Of a DNA stretch of 21,976 bases, positions 7,583 through 14,790 are shown one piece after another. The notes beneath the pieces are model-generated. The model worked only from the letters and a program-made list of their open reading frames with translations, did no database searches and had not been told where the DNA came from. Made by a program: the position numbers and the translations under genes. Position 1 is the stretch's first letter; each line of letters opens with the position of its first letter. The DNA comes from DATLYH01 sp035575035 (lineage in GTDB: Bacteria > Planctomycetota > Planctomycetia > Gemmatales > Gemmataceae): assembly GCA_035575035.1 (NCBI GenBank), contig DATLYH010000380.1, positions 1-21,976 of the forward strand, given 5' to 3'.

Positions 7583-8170
7583 ATGGTATCACCGCGGTCC
7601 CGGCCGTCGTTCACCCTGGTCGAGATGGTCCTGGTGCTGGCGTTGATCGTGATCATTGCCGCGATCACGATCCCCTCGCTGGACGCCATGTACGCCGACT
7701 ACAAGGTGATGGCTGCCGTGGACACGGTGCGGGCGCGATGGGCGGAAGCCCGCAGCCGGGCGGTGGATGAAGGCCGGCCTTACCGCTTCGCCGTTGTCCG
7801 CGGCAAGGGGAACTTCCGCATCGCCCCGGACAGCGCCGAGCACTGGTCCGGCGGCGGCTCGGCCGAATCGTCCGCGGCGGGCCTGGTGATCGAGGATGCC
7901 CTGCCGCGAGGCATCCGGTTCAGCTTCGGCGAGGGGGGCGAGGAGTTCAGCAGCAACACCGTGCTGGCTCCCGCGGAGTTAAGCTCGGCCAGCTGGACCG
8001 ACGTGGTGACCTTCCTCCCCGACGGGACAGCCCTGGCACTGGACGGCAACGACCGGGAAGAGGTCCGGATTACTTTCGAGGCCCGGAACGCCGCCCCCGT
8101 GCTGCTGACGCTTCGGACCTTGACCGGCACGGTGACAGCCCGGCGCCTGTACGAGGAAACCTGGCGTTGA
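7583..8170 (+). CDS. gspH: Minor pseudopilin GspH (type IV pilin-like)
   Basis: The 195-aa product has a class III signal and the pilin helix FTLVEMVLVLALIVIIAAITIP, then a soluble domain with GspH/FimT-like features: a helix RARWAEARSRAVDEGRPYRF and a C-terminal strand pattern TFLPDGTALAL, which is close to the FimT/GspH consensus. In the T2SS it is a minor pseudopilin near the tip. The residue before the expected cleavage point is Ser (RPS|FTLVE), whereas nearly all prepilins have Gly there, with Ala tolerated at times. Glu at +5 is kept. The ATG 7583 has only a distant G-rich stretch upstream (AAGGGGG, about 12 bases away). It sits 46 bases after gspG and 85 before gspI. The subfamily call (H) rests on order and C-terminal pattern, so it is less certain than the pilin call. 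Confidence 0.82.
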   Translation: MVSPRSRPSFTLVEMVLVLALIVIIAAITIPSLDAMYADYKVMAAVDTVRARWAEARSRAVDEGRPYRFAVVRGKGNFRIAPDSAEHWSGGGSAESSAAGLVIEDALPRGIRFSFGEGGEEFSSNTVLAPAELSSASWTDVVTFLPDGTALALDGNDREEVRITFEARNAAPVLLTLRTLTGTVTARRLYEETWR

Positions 8171-8255
8171 GACTCGATTCTGGAGATGGATTGGCCCGGG
8201 GTGGCGGCGGGGGTTTCCGCCCGCTCCTCGGGCCAGCGCTTAGTCGGAGCCCACG

Positions 8256-9026
8256 ATGACCCTCCACCGGCGGACCAACCGACGTCCCGGCCTCTCCCTC
8301 CTGGAGGTCCTGGTTGCGCTGGCCATCTTCCTGGTCGGTATGGTGGTGCTGGGGCAGATGATTAACTTGGCCAGCGAGCAGGCCCTCCAGGTGCGGCAGC
8401 AGGGCCAGGCGGCCCAGCTGTGCCAGTCCAAGCTGGCCGAGATCAGCGCGGGGGCCATCCCCCTTAGCTCCGAAGGCGAGACGCCTTTCGAGGAGGACCC
8501 CAGTTGGGTCTGGTCAATCCAGGCCGAGCCGGCCGAGATACCCAACCTGTGGCGGGTCAGCGTCCGGGTCAGCCGGGCCGGAGCAGCCGAGGGCGTGGGC
8601 GTGGAGTGTGTCATGAGCCAGCTGGTCCTTGATCCGGCGGTACGCGGCAGCGCCCTGGACATGCCCTCCGCACCTAGCGCCGCCGATAGCGGTGGGTCGA
8701 GTTCATCCGGCTCTTCTTCCGCTTCGTCGGGCGGCGGGCAAGGCTCGGGTGGGGGTCAGCGCTCCGGCGGCGGGCAGGGTTCAGGCGGCGGCCAGCGCTC
8801 CGGCGGCAGCCCGGGGGGCGGCTCGCCCGGGCGGGGCGGGGCGGGACCGGCTGCCGGACCGAGTCCGTCTCCCGGCAGCGGCCGGCCGCCGAGCGGGCCG
8901 AGCACGCCCCCGTCCGTCCCATCGGCCCCCTCGATACCGTCCGGCCCGCCCCGGATCGGTCCATCGGGTCCGCCCACGGGCGGCTCGCTGGGGCCGGGGA
9001 CCGGGACCAGGGGAGGCAGACCATGA
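8256..9026 (+). CDS. gspI: Minor pseudopilin GspI with long low-complexity tail
   Basis: GspI forms the core of the pseudopilus tip with GspJ and GspK. The leader ends at G12 before LSLLEVLVALAIFLVGMVVL, the canonical cleavage motif and hydrophobic helix with Glu at +5. The globular part (about 40-130) includes LCQSKLAEI and the WVWSIQAEPAE strand, as in GspI. Typical GspI is about 120-130 aa. Here an extra tail of about 125 residues follows: Ser/Gly-rich at first, with two copies of a 12-residue unit GGGQGSGGGQRS (36-bp copies at 8730-8765 and 8766-8801), then Pro/Gly/Ser-rich. ATG 8256 has GGAG six bases upstream. The stop overlaps the gspJ start (ATGA), so the two are translationally coupled. 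The tail is unlike any known GspI part and probably disordered. Confidence 0.88.
   Translation: MTLHRRTNRRPGLSLLEVLVALAIFLVGMVVLGQMINLASEQALQVRQQGQAAQLCQSKLAEISAGAIPLSSEGETPFEEDPSWVWSIQAEPAEIPNLWRVSVRVSRAGAAEGVGVECVMSQLVLDPAVRGSALDMPSAPSAADSGGSSSSGSSSASSGGGQGSGGGQRSGGGQGSGGGQRSGGSPGGGSPGRGGAGPAAGPSPSPGSGRPPSGPSTPPSVPSAPSIPSGPPRIGPSGPPTGGSLGPGTGTRGGRP
8730..8801 (+). repeat. Tandem 36-bp repeat in the gspI tail
   Basis: Two adjacent 36-base copies (8730-8765, 8766-8801) encode the same 12 residues (GGGQGSGGGQRS) with mostly third-position differences, showing that the peptide is kept while the DNA drifts. Related units recur in gspK between about 11070 and 11265. Confidence 0.75.
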
Positions 9027-9919
9027 CCACACGGCGAATGAACCGGCCGGCGTACACCCTGCTGGAAGTCCTCCTGGCGATGGCCATCGGCGTACTCTTG
9101 CTGGCCGCCGTCTACGTCGCCCTTGACGTCCAGTTCCACGCCGCCCAGGCCGGCCGGGACCTCGTTGAGCAATCCACCCTGGCCCGGGCCCTGCTCAACC
9201 GGCTCAGCAACGATATCAGCCAGAGCCTCGGAACGATCGATCCCAGCCGCTATCGCCCGTCCGGTCAGCAGTCCGGCAGCACCGGACAAACAACCCCCGC
9301 TCCGTCATCCGGTGGTTCCGGTGCCACGGGCTCAGGCGGTACCGGCAGCCCGGCCTCGGACGGCAGCAGCGATGCGGCCGCTGCGACCAGCCAGGTCATC
9401 GATCCCACCGGGGCGGTGACGTTCAACCTGTTTGTGCAGGGGGACGCGACAACCCTGACCCTGTACATCAGCCGGCTGCCGCGCGAGCTGAACGCCCTGC
9501 TCGGTGCGGAGAGCATGCCGGTGCTTAGCGACCTGCGCCGGGTCACTTGGTGGCTGGCGGGCAACCCGGACGCGCCGCTGGGACTGGCCCGACAGGAGGT
9601 CAAGGTGGCAACCTCCGACGACGCCCTCGGCCCGCCCGTGCCCGAGGGGGCCGACGAAGCCTTCCTGATTGCCGAGGAGGTCAAGTACCTGCGGTTCAGC
9701 TACTTCGACGGCACTGCCTGGCAGGAATCGTGGAACGGGGCCCAGATGGGCAGCGACGGCCGCACCCCGATCGGCCCGCCGCTGGCCATCGCCATCGAGA
9801 TCGGCATCATTCCCCCGGGAAGCCGTGACCGTCCCTCTGATGAGACGGCCCTTCAGAAATATCGCCACGTCGTCGCCATCCCGACGGCCAACGGCGTTAC
9901 GCAGCAGAGCAGTCCGTAG
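9023..9919 (+). CDS. gspJ: Minor pseudopilin GspJ with internal low-complexity insertion
   Basis: GspJ is a tip-complex pseudopilin. The 298-aa product has leader MTTRRMNRPA followed by YTLLEVLLAMAIGVLLLAAVYVAL, with Glu at +5 but Ala before the cut and Tyr after it, an uncommon pair. The helix continues into STLARALLNRLSNDISQSL, typical of GspJ. Residues about 80-124 are a Ser/Gly/Thr/Ala-rich insertion, and the rest is the GspJ-like beta domain including LRRVTWWLAG and VKYLRFSYFDGTAWQESW (a W-rich GspJ signature). Usual GspJ is about 200 aa, and the insertion accounts for about half of the excess. The ATG overlaps the gspI stop by four bases and has a good GGGAGG site. It is followed by a 219-base gap holding palindromic repeats before gspK. 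Confidence 0.88.
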   Translation: MTTRRMNRPAYTLLEVLLAMAIGVLLLAAVYVALDVQFHAAQAGRDLVEQSTLARALLNRLSNDISQSLGTIDPSRYRPSGQQSGSTGQTTPAPSSGGSGATGSGGTGSPASDGSSDAAAATSQVIDPTGAVTFNLFVQGDATTLTLYISRLPRELNALLGAESMPVLSDLRRVTWWLAGNPDAPLGLARQEVKVATSDDALGPPVPEGADEAFLIAEEVKYLRFSYFDGTAWQESWNGAQMGSDGRTPIGPPLAIAIEIGIIPPGSRDRPSDETALQKYRHVVAIPTANGVTQQSSP

Positions 9920-10138
9920 TTCATAGCAATTGAGGTCGGATTGAGGAGAACCAGGGAGAGATAGAGATGGAAGCGAATGTCGCGGCGTCAGCGCGACGAG
10001 GCGAGCGGCCCGCGTGAGCCAGGCGAGCGGCCCGCGGGAGCGGGCCGGTGGATCCCTCGACGCCTCGACCGGCCGGCTCACGCCGGCCGCTCACCCCCAG
10101 CGGGAGCGGGCCGGTCATCGTAGCACAGGATCAGAGCC
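9920..10138. other. gspJ-gspK spacer carrying the repeat cluster
   Basis: This is the largest gap within the gspE-M block apart from that before gspD. The first half (9920-9997) is purine-rich with no clear signal. The second half is filled by palindromic repeats described separately. No convincing promoter for gspK is visible, and its Shine-Dalgarno is weak (GGATCAGAG). Confidence 0.5.
9998..10116. repeat. REP-like palindromic repeat cluster
   Basis: Three copies of a unit starting GGYGAGCGG are visible: plus strand from about 9999 (short, ending CGTGAGCC at 10020), plus strand from about 10022 (ending GGGCCGGTG at 10050), and minus strand across 10068-10095. A partial fourth repeats 16 bases exactly (GCGGGAGCGGGCCGGT at 10034-10049 and 10100-10115). 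Stems include 10028-10035 with 10040-10047 (8 bp, loop GGGA) and 10070-10076 with 10083-10089 (7 bp). The unit resembles the element downstream of gspD, so it is a dispersed family. Confidence 0.7.
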
Positions 10139-11848
10139 ATGTACTGTCGGCCCCACACTACAGACCACGGACTACGGACCCAGGACTCCCGGAAGGGCGT
10201 CGTCCTGCTGGCCGTCCTGATGGTCTTGGTGCTGCTGACGCTGGCGGCGTATCAGTACAGCGAATACATGCTGGCCGAGTACAAGGCAGCCGAGAGCTAC
10301 ACCCGCTCTACCCAGGCAATGGTTGGCGCCTCCTCCGGCGTCCATTATGCCGCCGCCTTGCTCAGTAATCCCGACGCCTTCCTGAACACCCTCAACGGCA
10401 ATCCCTACGACAATGCCCAGGCGTTCCACGGTATCGTGGTGCAGCCGCACGACATCCCCCGCTTTCAGGGCCGCTTTAGCATCGTCGCTCCCCTCGACCC
10501 GGATGATCCGCTGGTTGGGGCGCAGCCATACCGTTATGGGGTGCTCGATGAAGCGGGAAAGATCAACCTGAACGCCCTGCTCCGGGTCGACCGCAGCGGC
10601 CAGGTCGCTCATGACATCTTGCTGGCGCTGCCCGGCATGAGTGAAGACCTGGTTAACGCCATCCTCGACTGGATCGACGCCGACAGCGAACCACGGCCGA
10701 GCGGCGCCGAAAACGAATACTACGGGACGCTGCCCCAGCCTTACCGCTGCAAGAACGGCCCGCTCGACAGCCTGGAGGAATTGCTCCTGGTCAAGGGGAT
10801 GACGCCGCAGATCCTGTTCGGCAACGACCGCAACCGCAACGGCCTCCTCGACCCCGACGAGGACGACGGCACCGGCTTGCTCGACCGCGGCCTGTCGGCC
10901 TACTTGACGGTCTACAGCCGCGAGTTGAACATTGACGCGGAGGGCCAGCCGCGCATCTACGTCAACAGTAACAACCTCCAGGAGTTGCTCACCCAGCTGA
11001 CCAACGCGGTCGGGGCCGACCTGGCCAACTACATCATCGCCTACCGGATCTACGGTCCCGCCACGCAGGACTCGGGCGGCTCGTCCCGGTCGGGTGGTTC
11101 CGGCCGCGGCTCCGGAGGCGGTCAGCGTTCCGGCGGCCAGGGGGCGGGCGGCGGCCCGGGCTCGGGGGGCGGTCAGGGCTCCGGCGGCCAGCGTTCGGGC
11201 GGCGGGCAAGGCGGCTCGTCCGGACGGGGCGCGGGCGGTGGTGGTCGGGGCGGCACGCAGCTGTCGCGTAACAATCTCGATTTGAGCCGGGGCGGCCAGC
11301 GGCGCATCTCGTCGTTGTACGAGTTGATCAACAGTCGGGTGTCGATCCCCAGCAACGACCCGGAGGGCCAGCCGACCATCTACCCCAGCCCGCTGAACGA
11401 TGCCGGGACCCGGCGGCAGCTGCTGCCGTTACTGCTGGACAAGGTCACGACGTTGCGCGACGCCGAGATCCCGGGGCGGGTCAACATCAACACCGCCCCC
11501 CGTGCCGTGCTGGCCACTCTGCCTGGCCTGGACGAGGGGGATGTCGAGACCATCCTCGCCTGGCGGCCGAGTCCATCCTCAACCGAGGCACCGGACCCGA
11601 TCTACCAGACCCCGGCCTGGCTGATCACCGAGGCAAACTTCAGCCCCGAGACCCTGCGAACGCTGGAGCGGTACATCACCGCCCGGTCGCAGGTCTACCG
11701 GGTCCAGGTGCTCGGCTATTTCGACGGCGGCGGGCCGACCGCTCGGGTCGAGGCGGTCATCGACACCAATGCCGGCCGGCCGCGCATCGTCTACTGGCGG
11801 AACTTGACGGAACTGGGGAGGGGGTTTGACCTGCAAGTTAGTCCGTAG
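10139..11848 (+). CDS. gspK: Minor pseudopilin GspK, tip protein, with Gly-rich insertion
   Basis: GspK caps the pseudopilus. The 569-aa product (typical GspK is about 300-330) has a 20-residue leader ending in Gly, then VVLLAVLMVLVLLTLAAYQYSEY. Lack of Glu at +5 is normal for GspK. The family pattern KINLNALLRVD, LLALPGMSEDLVNAILDWIDADSEP and GAENEYYGTLPQPY is clear at about residues 140-205, with PLDSLEELLLVKGM next. At about 229-243 comes NDRNRNGLLDPDEDD, an EF-hand-like acidic loop that may bind calcium. Residues about 311-376 are Gly/Ser/Gln/Arg repeats (GGGQRSGG type). A helix-hairpin-helix-like segment GRVNINTAPRAVLATLPGLD follows later. The start is the only Met available; its ribosome site is weak and its leader codons are made of a degenerate heptamer repeat. 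gspL starts 20 bases after its stop. Confidence 0.92.
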   Translation: MYCRPHTTDHGLRTQDSRKGVVLLAVLMVLVLLTLAAYQYSEYMLAEYKAAESYTRSTQAMVGASSGVHYAAALLSNPDAFLNTLNGNPYDNAQAFHGIVVQPHDIPRFQGRFSIVAPLDPDDPLVGAQPYRYGVLDEAGKINLNALLRVDRSGQVAHDILLALPGMSEDLVNAILDWIDADSEPRPSGAENEYYGTLPQPYRCKNGPLDSLEELLLVKGMTPQILFGNDRNRNGLLDPDEDDGTGLLDRGLSAYLTVYSRELNIDAEGQPRIYVNSNNLQELLTQLTNAVGADLANYIIAYRIYGPATQDSGGSSRSGGSGRGSGGGQRSGGQGAGGGPGSGGGQGSGGQRSGGGQGGSSGRGAGGGGRGGTQLSRNNLDLSRGGQRRISSLYELINSRVSIPSNDPEGQPTIYPSPLNDAGTRRQLLPLLLDKVTTLRDAEIPGRVNINTAPRAVLATLPGLDEGDVETILAWRPSPSSTEAPDPIYQTPAWLITEANFSPETLRTLERYITARSQVYRVQVLGYFDGGGPTARVEAVIDTNAGRPRIVYWRNLTELGRGFDLQVSP

Positions 11849-11868
11849 CTGTCCGTGAGGAGAATTCC

Positions 11869-13410
11869 TTGGCACGTTACCTAGCCCTTGACTGGGACCA
11901 TCAGCAACTGCACCTGGTGGCGGCGAACGTCAGCAGCGGCGCGGTGCGCATCCAGCGTGCCGTTGTTTGGCACGAGGCGCAGTCACCCAACCCCGCCGAG
12001 GCCGCGGCCCTCGGCCGGCAACTCCGTGAGCGCCTCAAGGAGGCCGGCATCGCCGCGGCCCCGGTGCTGGCCTGTGTCGGCCGCGACCGCGTCATTCTGC
12101 GGGACATCCGCCACCCGGCCGTGCCAGCCCATGAGGAGCCGGCCGTCGTCCGCTTCCAGGCGATCAAGGAATTGACCGAGCCGCCCGACGAGGTGGTCAT
12201 TGACTACACGCCGGCCGGCGAGGTCCAGGGGGAGCGGCGGGCGTTGACCCTGATTGCCCGCCGTGAATTGCTGGCGGCCTATCAGGAGCTTTGCCAGGCG
12301 GCCGGGCTGAAGCTGGCCGCTCTGACGCCGCGGCCGTTCGGCATCGTTACCTGCCAGCGACGGCTGGCCGCCGAGCCGGCGCCGGCCGACGGGGCGGTGG
12401 CGGTGCTGGCCGTCGCCGAGCGCTGGGCCGAGTTCTGCGTCACCCGGGGCGAAACGGTCCTCTTTGCCCGGGCGCTGGCGGTCGGTCCCACCTTACTCGG
12501 TGAGGTCCGTCGCAACCTCGCCGTCTACGCCGGCCAATGGCCGCAGCACCCCGTTCAGGCCGTCTACGTCGCTGGCGGTGATGAGCACGCTGCTTTCCGC
12601 GAGAACCTGCAGCATACCCTCGGCGTGCCGGTCCATTCCTTTGATCCGCTGGCCGGCGCCGAGCGCCTTGACCTGCCTGACGGCGCCCGCGGCGCCTTCG
12701 CCGGGGCGGTCGGTCTGCTCTGGGCCCAGGCGAGCAAGACCGGGCAGCCGATCAACTTCGTCCAGCCCAAGCAGCCACGGCCGCCGCAAGACCCCAACCG
12801 CCGCCGCGCCCTGGTCGCTGCCCTGGTCGTGGTCCTGATCGTCGGTGGGCTAGTGGCGTTTGGCCATACCCGGTTGTCGGCCAAGGGGCGTCAGGTCGCC
12901 GAGCAGCACCTGCGCCTGTCCGAGCTGGAGCGGCGCGAGCGCGAGCTGACGCCGGACGTCAAGGCCTATGACGCCCTCAAGGAGTGGTCCGGCTCCAACG
13001 TCAATCTGCTGGACGACCTGTACGAGTTGACGGCCCTGTTCCCCGATACCCGGGGCGTGCAGCTGAAGGAACTGAGCGTCGTCCCCCAGACCCGCACCGC
13101 CAAGGACAAGGATAATTTCGTGGCCCGGATCACCCTCAAGGGGACCACGACCTTCGACAAGAAGGCGGAGGTGCAGAACTTCCACAGCGAGCTTTTCCGG
13201 GACCCGTACTTCCGGCCGACGCCCCCCACGTTCACCACGTCGCGGCGCGGCCAGCAGGAGTTCGAGATGAAGGTAGAGGCCAAGCAACGGCCGCCCTCGG
13301 AGTACAAGCGGGAGGTGCAGGTGCCGCCGGAGAATCAACCCAATCAACGCCCGGAAAAGGGCAAGGGGCGCTTCTTCAAGGGCCGGCCGGCCGGGGAGGG
13401 GATGGAATGA
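11869..13410 (+). CDS. gspL: GspL-like assembly protein (PilM-like plus PilN-like)
   Basis: GspL links the cytoplasmic ATPase to the inner-membrane platform. The 513-aa product has an actin-like cytoplasmic domain at about 1-300 (opening LALDWDHQQLHLVAANV, with a later AGAVGLLWA patch as in PilM), a Pro-rich stretch, one membrane helix at about 315-336 preceded by RRR, a short coiled-coil-like segment (about 345-375), and a periplasmic ferredoxin-like PilN-type domain (about 376-460, NLLDDLYELTALFPDTRGVQLKELSV). The end is a basic, Pro-rich tail. This is the domain order of GspL, equivalent to PilM and PilN joined. The start is TTG 11869, chosen for the strong GAGGAG site six bases upstream and the in-frame fold start. 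The stop overlaps the gspM start by four bases (ATGA), so the pair is coupled, as L and M are in other systems. Confidence 0.85.
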   Translation: MARYLALDWDHQQLHLVAANVSSGAVRIQRAVVWHEAQSPNPAEAAALGRQLRERLKEAGIAAAPVLACVGRDRVILRDIRHPAVPAHEEPAVVRFQAIKELTEPPDEVVIDYTPAGEVQGERRALTLIARRELLAAYQELCQAAGLKLAALTPRPFGIVTCQRRLAAEPAPADGAVAVLAVAERWAEFCVTRGETVLFARALAVGPTLLGEVRRNLAVYAGQWPQHPVQAVYVAGGDEHAAFRENLQHTLGVPVHSFDPLAGAERLDLPDGARGAFAGAVGLLWAQASKTGQPINFVQPKQPRPPQDPNRRRALVAALVVVLIVGGLVAFGHTRLSAKGRQVAEQHLRLSELERRERELTPDVKAYDALKEWSGSNVNLLDDLYELTALFPDTRGVQLKELSVVPQTRTAKDKDNFVARITLKGTTTFDKKAEVQNFHSELFRDPYFRPTPPTFTTSRRGQQEFEMKVEAKQRPPSEYKREVQVPPENQPNQRPEKGKGRFFKGRPAGEGME

Positions 13411-14435
13411 ACCCGCGCGAACGTGTCCTGGCCCTGGTCCTGCTCGCCACGGTCATCCTGGCCGGCGGCGGCTTCGCCGTTTACCAGTTCCTCTGGAGTC
13501 CCCTGCGCAACCAGGATTGGGCCCTTGCCGAGCTGGAGAAAAAAATCGCTGCCAAGCAAGCGCAGATCAAGGACCTTGAAGTCCGCAAGCGCCAGATCGA
13601 GCGCTGGCGCGCCCTGAGCCTGCCCGGCGATCCTCACTTCGCCCTGGCTGCCTACCAGAAGCACCTCGACCAGTTGGTGGCCGAGAGCGATTTCGCCCCC
13701 GGGGCCATCACCATCAAGCACCGCGAGCTGGAGGTTGCCGGCGCCGCTGCGGCCCGTGCCAAGAAGCAGCCCTTCACCAAACTGAGCTTCGATGTCAGCG
13801 GCCACGGCAACATGGCCAGCCTGGCGAAATTTTTGGAGAAGTTCTACCGCACGCCGCTGCTGCACCAGGTGCGCTCGATAGACATTCGCCGGCCCGACAC
13901 CGCCCGCCCCGGTCAGCGCCCCGAGGATCTGGATATCAAGCTCCAGATCGAGGCCCTGATCGTCGAGGGGGCGCCGAAGCGCGACACCCTGCTGCCTCCC
14001 GAGGAGAAGCGAGCCGACATGCAACTGCCGCTGGCCGAGAAGCCGCGGCGCTACGACGTGTTGGCGGCCCGGAATATCTTCCTGCCGCCGCCACCCCCGG
14101 TGGACCGGATTGTCCCGGACGTTACCCGCTTCGTCCGCCTTACCGAAATCACCCAGAACGAGAACCGCGTTCAGGCATCGCTGTATGACGTCTACAATAA
14201 CGAGTTGAGCCGTCTGGCGGTCGCCACCGGCTACGACACCTTCCGCATCATCGACGACAACAAAAACGAAGTGGTGCGCGGCAAGGTGGTCCGCATCGAG
14301 GACCGGGACCTGATCTTCCGCGTGGATGACCGGTTTTACCGCATCCACCTGAATCAGACCATCTACGAGGCGATGCGCCGGCCGCTCTCGGAGGAGGAGG
14401 TGAAGGAACTCAAGCTGACGGCGTCGGTCCCGTAA
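13407..14435 (+). CDS. gspM: GspM/PilO-like protein with extra GspC/PilP-like C-terminal domain
   Basis: The 342-aa product begins with a short cytoplasmic end, one membrane helix (about 8-28, LALVLLATVILAGGGFAVYQF), a coiled coil (about 36-70, ELEKKIAAKQAQIKDLEVRKRQIE) and a PilO/GspM-type ferredoxin-like domain (about 76-195). Ordinary GspM is about 160-190 aa and would end there. The added part (about 215-342) contains AARNIFLPPP and then a beta-rich stretch (FVRLTEITQNENRVQASLYD, VRGKVVRIEDRDLIFRVDD) ending RIHLNQTIYEAM, in the style of the GspC homology-region or PilP domain that contacts the secretin N0. That assignment is inference from pattern and layout; no separate gspC is present in the window. 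The ATG overlaps the gspL stop. A 355-base gap follows before gspD. Confidence 0.78.
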   Translation: MNPRERVLALVLLATVILAGGGFAVYQFLWSPLRNQDWALAELEKKIAAKQAQIKDLEVRKRQIERWRALSLPGDPHFALAAYQKHLDQLVAESDFAPGAITIKHRELEVAGAAAARAKKQPFTKLSFDVSGHGNMASLAKFLEKFYRTPLLHQVRSIDIRRPDTARPGQRPEDLDIKLQIEALIVEGAPKRDTLLPPEEKRADMQLPLAEKPRRYDVLAARNIFLPPPPPVDRIVPDVTRFVRLTEITQNENRVQASLYDVYNNELSRLAVATGYDTFRIIDDNKNEVVRGKVVRIEDRDLIFRVDDRFYRIHLNQTIYEAMRRPLSEEEVKELKLTASVP

Positions 14436-14790
14436 AGACCGGGTGTTTCACTTTGGGTGCGGCGGAGGGATCGCCGCGGGGAGGTGGTCCCCTACGAAAC
14501 GGTCCACGGCAGCGAGGCCCCGCCGTACTTCCCCCAAGGGGACCGGCGGCCAGGGCCGGCTTGGGACCTAGAGACGAGGACGGTCAGCGGCCTGACTTCA
14601 GAAATTCCGGTCCTGCCGAACGGATTCACTCAAGGAGGCGGGCAAGGTTTGCCGATTATCCCAAGGATAGGGGTACCATCGACGGCATTTTGTCCCACAT
14701 CTGCCGGTTTCCCTGTAAAATGGGAACCGGGGCAAGTACGTGGTCCACATTGAAGCGGGGGCCTATCATCCCCGGCTCGAGGGTACAGTC
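14436..14790. other. Intergenic region ahead of gspD
   Basis: A GTG-started open frame of 98 codons (14457-14753) crosses this gap but has no ribosome site and no recognisable pattern. The 3' half is less GC-rich and holds promoter-like and operator-like sequence (14690-14730). The likely role is the leader and promoter region for the very large gspD gene, separating it from gspE-M. Confidence 0.45.
14690..14730 (+). promoter_or_regulatory. Inverted repeat with -10-like loop upstream of gspD
   Basis: CCGGTTTCCC (14704-14713) and GGGAACCGG (14722-14730) are reverse complements apart from one extra T. The 8-base centre TGTAAAAT contains a -10-like TAAAAT (14716-14721). A TTGTCC at 14690 would be a -35 at a long 20-base spacing. 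A dyad on a -10 is a classic repressor-site layout, so this is a candidate operator-promoter about 60 bases before gspD. It could also be a leader hairpin. Confidence 0.35.

Noticed and set aside
8730..8801. A CRISPR-like or mobile repeat in gspI
   Set aside because: The two copies are adjacent without spacers, stay in frame and vary at third positions, so they are a coding tandem repeat.
3995..14435. A type IV pilus rather than a T2SS
   Set aside because: PilM/N/O-like domains and an N-terminal MshEN-type domain could fit either. The GspG C-terminal DPWGRPY motif, the GspI-J-K set and the order E-F-G-H-I-J-K-L-M-D fit a T2SS, and there is no PilT or PilC/Y1.
14457..14753. A 98-codon plus-strand frame before gspD
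   Set aside because: It starts GTG without a ribosome site and shows no domain. The region has promoter-like features and is better explained as gspD upstream sequence.
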